Assembly (NCBI GenBank): GCA_037074705.1 | Contig: CM073593.1 | Span: 104,493,738 to 104,557,737 of the forward strand | DNA length: 64,000 nt | Direction of reading: 5' to 3' | Source: Zhengitettix transpicula | Lineage: Eukaryota > Arthropoda > Insecta > Orthoptera > Tetrigidae | Shown here: in pieces, positions 31,307-42,290 of the stretch | Layout: each line of letters opens with the position of its first letter | How positions within the stretch are numbered: the first letter of the stretch is position 1 | The notes under the pieces: model-generated | The model's input: the letters and a program-made list of their open reading frames with translations, nothing else | What the model was told of the DNA's origin: nothing | Databases searched by the model: none | Position numbers and translations under genes: made by a program

Positions 31307-31719
31307 TCAAACAACGTTACCCGACCGGAAACCCGAGAACTCTTTATACAGAATATATGTCGGGAAAACCTACGCTCTTTATTATATTATACCATAAATA
31401 AATATATTTAGGAATTGAGAACTATTTTTTGGTCTCTAAAAAAATTAGGTCTTCATGTGTAATTTTCATGTTATATTTACGGTCATAAAATCTTACAGAT
31501 AATAAATATAAAAATTAATATAGAACTTTGTCCTAGATTACGAACTGCAATTAATTATGTTAATTGGGAAACTGAAAATCTTAAAAGAGGTTAAATGTTT
31601 TTTTAAATAATATAATCAGACATAATGAATATATTAAAATATATAAATTAACTAGATACAAGAAGTAGAAAGACAGAAAATAATTAACAATTCTCGATAA
31701 TATATGTAAAAAAATTAAT
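31307..31719. other. AT-rich unique DNA
   Basis: No gene seen. Confidence 0.4.
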
Positions 31720-31962
31720 AATAAAAATGATAGCCAAATACAGACAAAAGCAGTGGTAATATAAATTCCACACAACAACGTTTTCGGGATCCTTGTTCCT
31801 TTCTTCAGGTGCTAAGAAGAGCCGAGAGTGACACAACTGCCAAACTAGTTAGTTGAAAAAACTCATTCTTGACTTCTGTGGTATTTATATAATCACTTAT
31901 TTAGTTTGTATTTGGCTACCTTTCTCATTATTAATTTTCAATAAGATGTATATTTTTCATTA
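31720..31962. repeat. K1 palindromic element, centre and right core eroded
   Basis: The left half is complete: GATAGCCAAATACAGACAAA, GTGGTAATATAAATTCCACA, TTCGGGATCCTTGTTCCTTT, CTTCAGGTGCTAAGAAGAGC. The right half keeps only the outer part (GTGGTATTTATATAATCACT, TTTGTATTTGGCTACC). Confidence 0.75.
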
Positions 31963-32094
31963 AAAAAATAATACTTTGCATTTCCGTAAGACTTCTGCTG
32001 GCATCTCAACGAAGGCAATGATTTTTTTTTTAAAAAAATAGTAACTACGAAATTTAATGTGCTCAATTATTAAATTTCACGTCTGTGTTATAAG

Positions 32095-32750
32095 TTAAAT
32101 TAACAGTAAAAAATTAATCCAAAAACAATGTTCCTTTAATATTTGTTGCTTTCGTTAGGTGATTTTTTAGATTAAATTTTATATTTATAATTTATTCCAT
32201 TAGTCCTCGATCAAGGAAATTGGATGCGTCATACTATAAGATTATAAGAAAATAATAAATTATTACTATTACAAAATTTTAAAAAAACTTCATTACAATA
32301 TATATATATATATATAATTTAGAACGTTACAGATATTTATATAACTGTAATTAAAGAAATGATAAGTATATTAATCTTCAATTTCCATTAATTCGGCGGA
32401 GTTTCCAGCAGCAAATATTACTTGGATCCCCGTCGAGTCAAAAAATTAAAGAGCCCCAAGATCGTGAAAACGAGGAGACGAATTCAAAGCACTAATTATG
32501 TACCTAATTATAAATTAGACTGAAACTGGATTCCATGTCAGATAATTTTTTTCAAAAGAAGAATTCGATCGCGTTAATAACCGAGTGCCAAAAAACAACG
32601 TTTCTCTAATCCTTGTTGCTTTCGTCAGGTGATTGAAAAATAAAAGAGACGCAAGATCGAGCAACCGAAGCGACGAATTCAAAATCCTGTTTATTTACCT
32701 AATTATAAATTAGACTGAAACTTTATTTCTAGCCTGATAAAGTTTTCCTT
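32095..32750 (+). repeat. Two diverged direct copies of a 190-bp unit with a K1-type hammerhead-like word
   Basis: AGATCGTGAAAACGAGGAGA with TACCTAATTATAAATTAGAC (32458-32525) recurs at 32650-32717 (AAGATCGAGCAACCGAAGCG, TACCTAATTATAAATTAGAC). Each region is preceded by TTGTTGCTTTCGT(T/C)AGGTGA (32145 and 32620). On the minus strand the second reads CCTGACGAAAGCAACAAGG, then GAAACGTTGTT. That matches the K1 core although the surroundings differ. Confidence 0.55.
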
Positions 32751-32939
32751 AGATCGCTGTTCTGACCCCTCTTTTATTCTACTTTGGGATGGTCTCACTA
32801 ATTTTTGGATACGTCGATATTTGCTGTAATGTCTTTATTGATACCACCGCAACCTGCTTTTGTATATTATAATATAATTTTTTTCGCCGAGCGAGTTCCA
32901 CAAGGTTGAGTGGTTGGTCCCATTACGCGGAGGAAAACA
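32751..32939. other. Spacer
   Basis: Nothing recognised. Confidence 0.35.
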
Positions 32940-33300
32940 GACGTTAGCTCTCAAGTAAACAGCTCGTCTGTCGGGAGCCTCCGAGCTTACACAGCCTCTG
33001 TGCTGAGCTGAGCTGCACCAGTCACGCCCAATTTACATATTAATGAAACACGCCTCGACTAAATGTGCATCCGTGATTTAGGTAATGGATGTGGCCACCT
33101 ATTAGCAAATGCTCCACGGCGCTCTCGCCGCAAAGGCGAGGTCGTCTTCATTGTTACCTCGAATCCTTTCACGGAGAGACGCAGTAATGAAGCAGCAGCG
33201 GCGGCGGCGGCGGCGGTCTCAAAGTGAAACAGAAACAACAACAACAAAAATACTTGCACATCTGTGCTGATGCATTACCACGGTCATCGTGGTCACCGCT
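32940..33300. other. GC-balanced pocket, possible regulatory element
   Basis: Complex sequence with a short palindrome (GGCGCTCTCGCCGCAAAGGCGAG region) and a (GCG)n/(GCA)n run at about 33188-33215. The 66-codon minus frame translates the triplet run as alanines and is not credible as a gene. Confidence 0.3.
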
Positions 33301-33544
33301 CACTCGTACACTAGCCTATTATAGTACCTTCCTGTCTGTTAAGGACCACTACTGCATACAGAGAACTCCCCATCAGTGCTCATAAAACACTAGAAAAAAA
33401 CACCCTTAATTTTTGAGGTTGTATTTTAACGTCTGTTAATATCAAATAGATATATAATAATATAAAGTTTGTCAGGTTTTGTGCTTATTATTCTGTGATG
33501 TGTAATTCTTTATTTTATGATGGTTAATTCTCTAATCATTGAAT
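33301..33544. other. AT-rich spacer
   Basis: Nothing recognised. Confidence 0.35.
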
Positions 33545-33782
33545 ATTTTTTTCGAGTACTGTAAATATTATATTATACCATTTGCATAATTAAAGAATTA
33601 TAATGGTTGTTATTATTACTATATAGCTCTTTTACTTACGTGGTAGAGGTAAATTTATGTTCCCGATTTTTATGTTAACTTCTAATTGTAGCATCCAATT
33701 ATTATATTGTAATTTTACGTAATGATTTATTCCGTTTCCTCATACGAGGACTAATGGAATAAATAAAATAAAATATTAATTT
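33545..33782 (+). repeat. Family T dispersed repeat, full copy
   Basis: GAGTACTGTAAATATTATAT, GTTATTATTACTATATAGCT, GTTCCCGATTTTTATGTTAA, TTTCCTCATACGAGGACTAA then TGGAATAAATAAAATAAAAT. The end is an (AAATA)n tail. Homologues lie at 57150-57330 (plus) and 61495-61760 (minus). It has no coding capacity, so it is a short retroposon or the tail of a larger one. Confidence 0.65.
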
Positions 33783-33997
33783 TTGGACCACTAGAAAGAA
33801 AACGAATTCGAGAAATTCTTGGATATATATATATATATGGGGGAAAAATGATTATATAAATGATTATATAAAACAGAATACTATCTGACAGTTATTTATT
33901 TGAAGATTGTAATATCTTAAAAAACAGTTAATTCAGTTATTGATAAATTAATAGACTAAAAAATGAGAATAATAATAAAAAAGAAAATTAAGGACAA

Positions 33998-34205
33998 TGT
34001 AGTTTTCTGACCAATTACAGACAATGTTTATTTAGTGATTTAAAACAACGTTTCGATAAGTGTTTGTACCTTAATCACGACTTTTCTAAATATACTAAAC
34101 ATTAAAAAAACTATTATAACAACATATTAAAAAAACAAAAAATTTATAAGTTCTTCAGAGGCACTTATTCACAAGCCAGCCACACAATAGTGTGATGTGA
34201 AAATA
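33998..34205. repeat. Foldback family F3, diverged copy
   Basis: GTTTTCTGACCAATTACAGA, TAAAACAACGTTTCGATAAG, TGTTTGTACCTTAATCACGA match the F3 left arm. The rest (AAGTTCTTCAGAGGCACTTA) matches the F3a centre in inverted orientation. The right arm is missing and the hammerhead-like core is decayed (GTGATTA for CTGAGGA). Confidence 0.55.
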
Positions 34206-34261
34206 GTTTTTTTGCTCACTATCACTACTGATTTTTCTTCTTATAAATAATACACAACAAA

Positions 34262-34726
34262 AGGCACATCTCTCTGGTTTTTTTTTGAACTAAGGTTCTC
34301 ACATGCCGAGGCACCTCGGTCTGTTTTGAGAGGTGTATGTTCCGGGGTCACAGACCTTGGGCATACGGCAAGAGTTGTCCGCTATTCATATTGGAATAGT
34401 CGGCCAGCTGCCTCTTAAACAGGCCAAGGCATGGCGAGGGGCAAGCTGCGTCCCCACAGCAATCTCCTCTCCCGTCATCGGAAGGGCGTGGGACAAGTAC
34501 CAAATTCCCGACCTACCCGATGCAGGTTTTTCTAGGGTTTTCCCTGCATTTCTTTAGGCGAATGCCGGGTAGGATCCTTAAGCCATAGCCCGGGGGCCCT
34601 AGTAACCCTTGGCTAACTTCCTCTACCCTTCCGCATCCCCCCTTTCTAATCCCTTCCTATGCTATTAAAGGGGAGTTGCCCAATGTGGATCACCCTCATG
34701 TAGCCTGTTGCCCTAAAAAAAAAAGG
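34262..34726 (+). mobile_element. Family S SINE-like retroposon
   Basis: It starts at GGCACATCTCTCTGG (slightly 5'-truncated; hairpin missing) and runs to CATGTAGCCTGTTGCCCTAA with an A10 tail (type A). Confidence 0.85.
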
Positions 34727-35345
34727 TGATAAACGTCTTGTAATGTCTGTAGCTAATGGGGAAAAAATGATTTTATTACACATGTGAACAGTGTACTGTC
34801 TGACAGTTCTTTATATGAGCATTGTAATAACATAAAAATAGCTTATACAGTTATTTATAAATTAAAAGTTATTATAAATGACTAAAAAATAATAATAATA
34901 ATTTTCATTAGTTTTAACTTCAGCAAATTTTGCAACAGCGTTTATGCAATTATTAATAAATTTAAAGAAATTATTAAAAGACTAAAAATAATAATATTAA
35001 TATTTCGTTCTTTGTTTTTAACTTCTGCTGATTTTAACTTCTGCGCTTCCTAAAATACATAAACCTATTTTATATTTCAGGTTAATCGTTGCTTCTATTA
35101 AAAGTCCTCTGCATCGGATTTCAGCTGTTTTCATTTACAGAATGACGTCTGCGGAAAGTAGAAATTGTCATCCTCGCTGGACTTACCTCGTGCTATGACC
35201 ACGTCGATGGGTAGAGCTTTATAGTTTTCTACGGGGAAAGATTTATAGTCCTAAAAAATAAATACAACTTTCAAAGTAGCGGAAAATAAATTATTTTCTT
35301 CCGAACGCGACCTCGAATCTGCGGTCTTCTTATATATTCATATGA
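34727..35345. other. AT-rich unique DNA
   Basis: No gene seen. Near 34880-35060 two short segments resemble each other (TTAAAAGTTATTATAAATGA and AAAGAAATTATTAAAAGACT), probably simple-sequence drift. Confidence 0.4.
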
Positions 35346-36125
35346 TCTGTGTGTGTGTGTGTGTGTGTGTGTGTAGGCGCTTCCCACTCCGCCGCTCTCT
35401 CTTCAACCCCTTTCACCACCATCAACCCATTTTCCACAGAAGTCATTATAAAGTTGAAAAGCAAACATTCGTCGAGATTGGGTAATTTCCTGCTCTCGGT
35501 GACGAGAGTTGTGCGAGTGCGAGAGTCACGCTGCCTGAAAAGGACTCCGGAAAACTTCCCCCCCACCCCCCTTCGTCGCATAAATATGTCATCCAGCACC
35601 ACGCCAACTCTGCTCCCAAGAAATTTCACCCCCTTCCTCCTCCTGCATTTGTATGTCGCCAAAGTCACGTTTCATCCACTGAATGTGTAACTTCCTTTCA
35701 CGAAACACACTACTTTGCCCGATACCACCCCACGAAGTGCGCGGCGGAGTCGAGGAATAACTCGAGGAAGTTCTCTGCGCTCTGCCTCCACATCCAATCA
35801 TTTCCGTTCAGAGACACTCTTGCAAGGGGTAACTCGGAACTTTTGTGAGAAATAATCCCGTAACACACGCTTTTATTAAACAATTTGAATGTCTGAGCAC
35901 GCGACGAAAAATTGTTTCTGGAACTTTGTACCCTGACCGTCACACGGTGGAGCAAGACTGGTTGCGGATCTTAAAGGGGCTCGTAAACGAACAACAACAA
36001 TTTCACATTGCCGGCGATATTTTCGCAGACTATGGCCTGGCAACATTTCCGGCAATGTGTTGCCGGCGAGTATGGCCGGGAAATACGTTGCCAGCAATAT
36101 TCTGGCATTTTCCGTCATCGGAAAA
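35346..36125. other. (GT)n run followed by GC-balanced DNA with short GCCGG repeats
   Basis: (GT)n at 35347-35376 starts several spurious frames (112 and 113 codons on opposite strands). At 36009-36112 the word TTGCCGGCGAT recurs in degenerate form about five times (TTTCCGGCAAT, TTGCCGGCGAG, TTGCCAGCAAT and so on), a short degenerate tandem repeat. No gene recognised. Confidence 0.45.
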
Positions 36126-36725
36126 AAGGTACACGTCGAAAGAAAGAATATAAAAACATATTCAAAATAAAACTAGAATAGACGGATGTGAAGCGATTTA
36201 ATATTTTTAAAGAAAATCCTTACTTTGCTGTTTGTTTTAAGTCTGACAGCAATAAAGATTTTTTCAGAGAATACAGTGACTAGGTATAAAAATATTTTTG
36301 ATTGCGGTAGATTCTCTAAATTTGGGTAGTGAACATTGTTTTGAGACAGAATGATGGGGACCAAGGAAGGTACGCGGGGGGTTGCTGGGCCGGCCAGGCA
36401 CGTGTCACGTGACTGTGAGCTCTGATTAATAACCCCCTCAGGTCATCCTCATATCAACATTATTGTATCGCGGGCAAATTATGGATGGAGTGGGTGCCGA
36501 GGGGGTTGGAGTGGAGTTGAGGGTCGGACCGAAAACTGTTGACACAGAATTTTTCATCCCCTTTTAATTCACGCTGTTATAAAGAAACGGAATAGAAATT
36601 AATTCAACTTATTTAATTTCACTTTTTTTAAAATAAAGATACTGTCGTCTGTTTAAGGATCTGATAGAATAAAGCAATTAAAGAACTCCAATGCTTCAAA
36701 GTTTTAAAGTAATTGATCTTTATCT
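36126..36725. other. Unique DNA
   Basis: A GC-rich patch at 36365-36425 (GGGCCGGCCAGGCACGTGTC) is the only notable part. No gene seen. Confidence 0.4.
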
Positions 36726-36726
36726 A

Positions 36727-36727
36727 A

Positions 36728-36759
<32 letters not shown>
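36727..36759. repeat. (TA)n microsatellite, left of the palindrome
   Basis: About 16 TA dinucleotides running straight into the palindrome. Confidence 0.9.
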
Positions 36760-36762
<3 letters not shown>

Positions 36763-37070
36763 TATGGAAAGGATAGAGAGATAGGTTGTGGCTTACCTGA
36801 AAGTGAAGTACGGTGTCGCCATGAGGAACTGAAGGTTGTTCTTCAAATTTTCGGAGGCTCTCAGCCTCCTTCTTCAGGAAGGAGTGTTACACCATTCCGT
36901 GCACCGGCCGGCTGCCGGCCGGTGCACGGAATGGTGTAACACTCCTTCCTGAAGAAGGAGGCTGAGAGCCTCCGAAAATTTGAAGAACAACCTTCAGTTC
37001 CTCATGGCGACACCGTACTTCACTTTCAGGTAAGCCACAACCTATCTCTCTATCCTTTCCATACCAATAT
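36756..37070. repeat. Perfect 315-bp palindrome (two 156-bp arms, 3-bp centre)
   Basis: The left arm 36756-36911 and right arm 36915-37070 are exact reverse complements, separated by CTG. The centre is GC-rich (GTGCACCGGCCGG). Each arm holds TTCCTGAAGAAGGAGGCTGA, GAGCCTCCGAAAATTTGAAG, a hammerhead-like core oriented outward. (TA)n lies at or near both edges. Absence of any arm divergence means either a very recent origin, ongoing correction between the arms, or an assembly/library foldback artefact. Confidence 0.95.
36949..36980 (+). ncRNA. Hammerhead-like motif in the palindrome's right arm (mirrored at 36846-36877, minus)
   Basis: CTGAAGA fits CTGANGA. After one A, GGAGGC and GCCTCC pair perfectly (6 bp, loop TGAGA), then GAAAA follows. 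A stem III closing the core is not obvious, because ATTTG follows in place of CGTTG. Confidence 0.45.
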
Positions 37071-37097
37071 TTTTGACAATGTCACATTCTCACTATT

Positions 37098-37142
<45 letters not shown>
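37098..37142. repeat. (TA)n microsatellite, right of the palindrome
   Basis: About 20 TA dinucleotides starting about 30 bp outside the palindrome. Confidence 0.9.
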
Positions 37143-37145
<3 letters not shown>

Positions 37146-37649
37146 TAGGACTGCCTGTACCCGAATTAGAATACAGCGCCCTTTAATTGTTCTTCAAATA
37201 TTATTTAAGAGCATTCCATCAGCATTTTCTCAAAATTAGAATACTATAAATATAAATAAATTTTTAATAATCATATAAATAACAAACTATATTTTTAAAC
37301 AATTATATTTCAAACAGTCTGCAACCATCGGTCATCTAACTTGATGTTTATCTTACAAAATTAGAGGCTCAATATTTTATAACCAAAACTACACAAGTTA
37401 TTGAGATATTAGATTTATTTCGATAGTTGATTTTCTTTTAACAAATATTTTGAAAAAAAAAAGGAGTCAAGTTTTAATTAAACCAGACTCTTTTTGGTTG
37501 TATCAATTGACTATATGAGAGTCGAAAAAGCGGTTGATAAATGCCTGGAAAATTAATTATTGCAGAAAAGTGATAAACAAAGAACTAGTTAACTTTAAGT
37601 GCCACCTGGACCTAGCGCCACTAACAGCGTTACTTTAGGGGGCGCGACT
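37143..37649. other. AT-rich unique DNA
   Basis: No gene seen. Confidence 0.4.
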
Positions 37650-38224
37650 CCGCACCAGAGACTGCGAGCATTATCACGAGAGAAAAAACAAAATACAAGG
37701 GGGTAGTGATAAAAGTAAGGAGGGAGGCGGAAGGGACATAAACAAAGAAATACCTTGTCAAGTTGATATTGGCACTCAACAGTGCTAAAATGTTTGTCAT
37801 TACAAAACAGCGTCTTCGAAAAAGTAATACTTGACGAGTTGAAAATTAACATTCTGAAAGGCCCTGGACTTGGTTGAATCTAAACCGTATTATTTGTTTC
37901 ACACAAGGTACTTTTTTCTTATTATTAATTTTCTTTACAGTTTTCTCGCACAGTTTTCTCGAGATTATTATTTAGGGTTTGGCATCGACTACGGAAGAGA
38001 AAAAATATACAAAGTAGCATACATTGGAAAGTAAAGAATATTTAGTATATTTTTTTCTTTGCTCTCTGGAGAATTAACACATTAGAAACTTAATATTATT
38101 TATAGATAAATCTGTGTGTAATAGGAACATCGTTGCATATTTAGATTTGTTGTCATGAATTGTGTACAAAATAATTAAAAACTTTCTAACCTGATGAGGT
38201 CACAAACAGGACGCAACGTCGGGA
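37650..38224 (+). repeat. Duplicated segment D2, copy b (uninterrupted)
   Basis: Same order of shared words as copy a at 9565-10482, without the family S insertion. Near its end, CCTGATGAGGTCACAAACAG then GACGCAACGTCGGG looks like a decayed hammerhead-like core (CTGATGA...GCAACGTCG), so D2 may itself be a mobile element with such a terminus. The next block is a minus-strand family S copy, as in copy a. Confidence 0.75.
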
Positions 38225-38631
38225 ATTTTTTTAAGGGTAATGCACGTGGTGGGAAGTTAGTTTTAATATTATAGGAAGGGTTTTTGAAAGAGGGGATGCG
38301 GAAGGGTAGAGAAAAGTAGCACTGGGCCGTTGTTTAAGGATCCTACCCGGCATTTGCCTAAAAGAAATGCAGGACAAACCCTAGAAAACCTGCATCACGT
38401 AGCTCTGGCTCTTAATACTTCTCCCCCGATGGCGGGAGAAGGGTTTACTGTGGCTGACGCAGCATTACTCTTCTCCATGCTTCGACCAGGCAACTGGCCG
38501 ACTGCTGCAATGGGAAGAAGAATGTTTCAGCTTAAGACAAACGCTGTACACGTCTGCTGCAGTCATTGATCGTAACTTACAATGTTGATCAGTGACTGTT
38601 TTGCCTTCAGTGGGTGTTAAGCATTTCTCCT
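38225..38631 (-). mobile_element. Family S derivative, tandem unit 1
   Basis: From poly-T and AGGGTAATGCACGTGGTGGG to ATGCTTCGACCAGGCAACTG the order is that of a minus-strand S copy. It then runs into a non-S segment (TGTTTCAGCTTAAGACAAAC, ATCGTAACTTACAATGTTGA) that recurs at the end of unit 2. Confidence 0.7.
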
Positions 38632-39062
38632 TTTTTTTTTAGAGTAACAGCCTTCATGAGGTTAATTCACGTGGTGGCAACTCCCCTTCAATAGCATAGG
38701 AATGGATTTGAAAAGGTTGCCAAGGGTTGACTAGGGCCCGTGGGCTGTAGTTTAAGGATCCTACCCGGCATTCGCCGAAAAGTGATGCAGGATAGACCCT
38801 AGAAAACCTGCAACAGGTAGCTCTGGCTCTTAGTACTTGTCCCACACTCTTTCAATGGCGGGAGAGTGGTTTACTGTGGTTGATACAGCATTCCCTTCTC
38901 CATGCCTCGACCTGTTTAGGAGGCAGCTGGCTGATTATTCCAATGGGAAGAAGCCGTGTTTCAGCTTCAGACAAACGCTGTTCCCGGTTACGTCTTCTTC
39001 AGTCAGAGATCGTAACTAACCATGTTGATTTGTGCCTGTTTCCTCTTCCCCCCCCCCCCGTG
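38632..39062 (-). mobile_element. Family S derivative, tandem unit 2
   Basis: It repeats unit 1, including the non-S segment TGTTTCAGCTTCAGACAAAC, GATCGTAACTAACCATGTTG. Sharing the same S-to-non-S junction shows that the pair arose by tandem duplication, not by two insertions. Confidence 0.7.
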
Positions 39063-40925
39063 TTTAACAGTTCGTTTCTGCGGCCGCTGTGACGTCTAAA
39101 TGGCGGACCGCAGACAACTCAAGCTGTAACTGTAACTCATAACTTCCAGCGACCGCAACGCGTGTTGATTTCCTCGCAGAAAATCGCGGCTCTAATTGCG
39201 TTTTCCTCCCACCGCAAATCTAGAGAGGTGCGAATAATTACGTTCCGGATACAAACGCCGACGGAATTCACTCATCTATAATTAAACACTGGCGACGAGC
39301 TGGGCGACAGCGGAGCTTTGGGGCTGGGTAATTTGTAAACCGCAAATTTCTGCTCTACAATTAATAATACAGTCGGAGGTGTTTTGTCGTTCGGTTAACT
39401 GACGTTGGTAACACTGAAAGTGATCTGGTGTACCTGACGATGACGTAATTAATACCATTGCATAAGTACAATAAAGCAAGGTTTTAATTAATACTATTTA
39501 ACAGACGCAAAGGACCATGTGGTGCTTTCTGCAAAATAAACACTCAAGCCAATATGTACTATTTTGCTTTTTAATGAAAGAACAAAAGTAAATTCCATCC
39601 TCATGTTATCACTTATGAGTCGTGGAAGTTCTCCATGGCGATGAAAGAACCTGCGGCGTGTTTTGTCCTCCTTTGAAATTATCCTTCATATTTATGTCGA
39701 GGAGAACCACTTTCTTTGAGCTATGAATGAACAATATTTCGAGCACGCTGTAATGGTCCGTTGGTGGATAAATACATACCTGTCTGCTTAAAGGTCACAA
39801 AGCCCAAAGGATCCTCTCCTCCGCCCTTTGATCTTTCAGCTTTTGCAAGTCTCTCCTCGTATGTAACTTCATAACAAGAATCTCTCTCTATGTGTGTGTG
39901 TGAAACGACGCAAACTTTGCACAAAGATTTGCTCAGGCGCTCGAATGCCGATGGATTAACGCAACAAGGTGGGGGAAGGTGATTCAGAAATACCGCACCG
40001 AAACTCAACTGAACAAGAGTCCCGTCTAGGAAAATTAAACTAAATTACATTTCTTCACGTGTCATTTTTACGTTGAGCAAGGAATGATATTGTTAGGTAT
40101 TCAGTTTTAAGATAAATGTGATATATAAATACAAAGAACAGACTCCAAGGCAATTTTTCTATTGTGTGGGAAAGCAATATTTAATTTTTAAACCATAAAG
40201 ACTTCATAGAGTGTCTGGAATCAAGCGGTCACAGAAACAAACTGCTAAACACCCACACACGGGTGAAGGAGCAACAGTCGGTGATCAACTTTGTGCCGTA
40301 ACCGTAGGCTGAAACATGGCTTCTTCATTCAAGCACACAACTGAAATTACCCTCACAAGTGTGGTATCTGTCGCATTATATATAGTCTTATTTTTCTTTC
40401 CTATAAATAATAAACTTGGGTTGAAAAATATTAGCAACTTCAGTTCGGTCACATTCGGAAATCATCGGTCGACCTCGGAAAACGTCTTTTTTTACGCGTC
40501 TTTTACGGCCTAGACTGTCGAAATTGACCAATCATTTACCAGTAATTTTATCAGACACATATATACGTAGCGTAATACTGAGTACGTTTCAGGAAAAATC
40601 CCAAACAATTTGTTTTTTTCTGAATCATACCTCAAAATTTTGAAAGCGAGTCGTAAATATTTTGTAATGGATAACATCGCTATAAGAATATTTATTTTGC
40701 TACTTTGGTTTAATTTAATATTTTCGGGGGTGGAAAAAATATTAATAAATTTTGATTTAACAAGGAAAATATTTAGTATTATTCGACTGCACCGAAAACG
40801 TTCCTACTTTTTAGGTCTTCTTAAAATCGAGGCTTAATTCTTTATGCTCGACGTAAAACTGACACTTGAAGAAAAGTATTTAACGCACGTAATTTAAGCA
40901 CAGTCGATACTAACCTAACCTAAAT
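39063..40925. other. Mostly unique DNA, no convincing gene
   Basis: 39065-39480 is GC-balanced and complex, with homeodomain-type cores (TCTAATTGCGT, GCGAATAATTACG), and might be regulatory. A GT run lies near 39891-39902. Frames of 65-95 codons show no known domain. Confidence 0.4.
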
Positions 40926-40930
40926 CTACA

Positions 40931-41330
40931 CCGATGACGTCAGGAACTCCATAGTTGCACCTACTCGGGATCTCTCGGGACATAAGTGCCGCCAGGTCGT
41001 CACCAGACCTTTAATAGGAGGGAATCAAGTATGAGGGAAGGTCAGCGATGTATTTTGCTAGGAGAGAATCGTGCCCTGTGGAACCGCGCTCTTTACCTGA
41101 ATCAAGTACGATGACGCCAGAAACTGCACAGTTTCGGGATTCATCGGGACATAAGTGCATCCAGGTCATCCCCAGACATTATTTAGGAGGGCATGAATGA
41201 TGTAGAAAGGTCAGCGATGTATTTTACTCGGAGAGAATCGTGCCCTGTGGAACCGCGCTCTTTACCTGAATCAACGCCGATGACGTCAGGAACACTAGAA
41301 ATGCACCTGATCGAGATCAGAGCTGTACCA
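40931..41330 (+). repeat. Tandem repeat, about 170-178-bp unit, 2.3 copies
   Basis: Units begin at about 40931, 41109 and 41278 with CCGATGACGTCAGGAAC or a close variant. They share ATCGGGACATAAGTGC and TCGTGCCCTGTGGAACCGCG, CTCTTTACCTGAATCAA. Each unit is relatively GC-rich and holds a GACGTC word. Confidence 0.75.
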
Positions 41331-41558
41331 TCGCGGCCTTCCTACCACCGCATATCCGAGCTGTAATTTATGCCGCAGAATTTTTAAATTTCCGGAATAA
41401 TCATCTCGTAGTTTGAGTACGTTCTTTTCTCATACAAACTTAAAGTAATATTTGGTCATTAAAGTATTAATTACCTCAAAGTGTTTAATAATTGTATCAT
41501 TTTAAGAAGGTGTTTTCTGGTTCTATAATTATGATAGGTGTAGCTGTTAAATAAAATT
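41331..41558. other. AT-rich spacer
   Basis: Nothing recognised. Confidence 0.35.
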
Positions 41559-41559
41559 A

Positions 41560-41967
41560 TTAAAAATCATAATCGTTTTCCGAATAAGCTAAATATAATC
41601 CAGGATGTGTCCGGACACCCGATCCTCTGTTACATAACACATCCATCAGGCACTTATGGTCTTCCTCGTTCGTTGACAATATGATTAGAGGATACGAGGG
41701 CAACAGACAGACGCGGTGCTCCAAAGCGAGCAGCCACCTTTTACTCCAAACGTAATGTGCACCATCGGTCTTCATTAAAGGAGGCTGCTGGAGCGGCCAA
41801 CGTCTCCCTCGATTGTTCCCAGGAGCCTGGTCAATAGCACCCGACGTCCAGTTCAAAAGATCCACGTCCGAGATATTGATGGCCACCTTACAATGACAAC
41901 ATCTTCCTTCGCAGAAAATAAGAAGGAAAAAATAAAAAAAATAGGACGGGAAGACAGAGACGGCCAT
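41560..41967 (-). CDS. Unrecognised open frame, 135 codons (doubtful)
   Basis: The predicted protein starts with a hydrophobic, aromatic stretch (VFPSYFFYFFLLIFC, about residues 4-19) that could pass for a signal peptide, followed by CEGRCCHCK. The rest is a compositionally normal chain without any domain I recognise. The region is more GC-balanced than its flanks and lies outside the repeat families seen here. Frames of this length also arise by chance in this window (several repeat or CG-rich pockets reach 130-147 codons). No splice sites or second exon are evident. Treat it as a weak candidate. Confidence 0.15.
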   Translation of the reverse strand: MAVSVFPSYFFYFFLLIFCEGRCCHCKVAINISDVDLLNWTSGAIDQAPGNNRGRRWPLQQPPLMKTDGAHYVWSKRWLLALEHRVCLLPSYPLIILSTNEEDHKCLMDVLCNRGSGVRTHPGLYLAYSENDYDF

Positions 41968-42227
41968 TGTGGACCTGATGCTGGAAATCTTGCGGGTCTG
42001 CTCTTAGCGAGGCATCAATCTGTACTTCAATCGACAGAAAGACAAAGCGTCCGTTCCGAAGCAGAGATGAATTTAACAAGTTTTAATCCAACTGTACGGA
42101 AGGAAAAATAGAAATTTGAACAAGATGAAATAATGAAATATGTGCAAAAAATAATCACTGAATTAATTCCGTCTAAATTAAAAATAAAATCGATGCAAAA
42201 GTTCTTGAGTATGAATCATTATTGTGA

Positions 42228-42290
42228 AAATACCTACACGACGTTTCACCCATAATATTTTGAGACCCTTCCAGGTGTTGCCTTCAAAAT
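42228..42290 (-). ncRNA. Decayed hammerhead-like motif
   Basis: The minus strand reads ACACCTGGAAGGGTCTCAAA, ATATTATGGGTGAAACGTCG. The order matches the motif at 45567 (CCTGAAGAGGTCCC ... GGGGTGAAACGTCG) but the CTGANGA box is broken (CTGGAAG). Confidence 0.3.

Noticed and set aside
35330..35690. Open frames of 112 and 113 codons on opposite strands
   Set aside because: Both run through the (GT)n microsatellite and the opposing frames share the same bases. No domain is recognisable.
40910..40926. TAACCTAACCTAA resembling insect telomeric repeat
   Set aside because: Only two to three units occur, in unique DNA. That is expected by chance.
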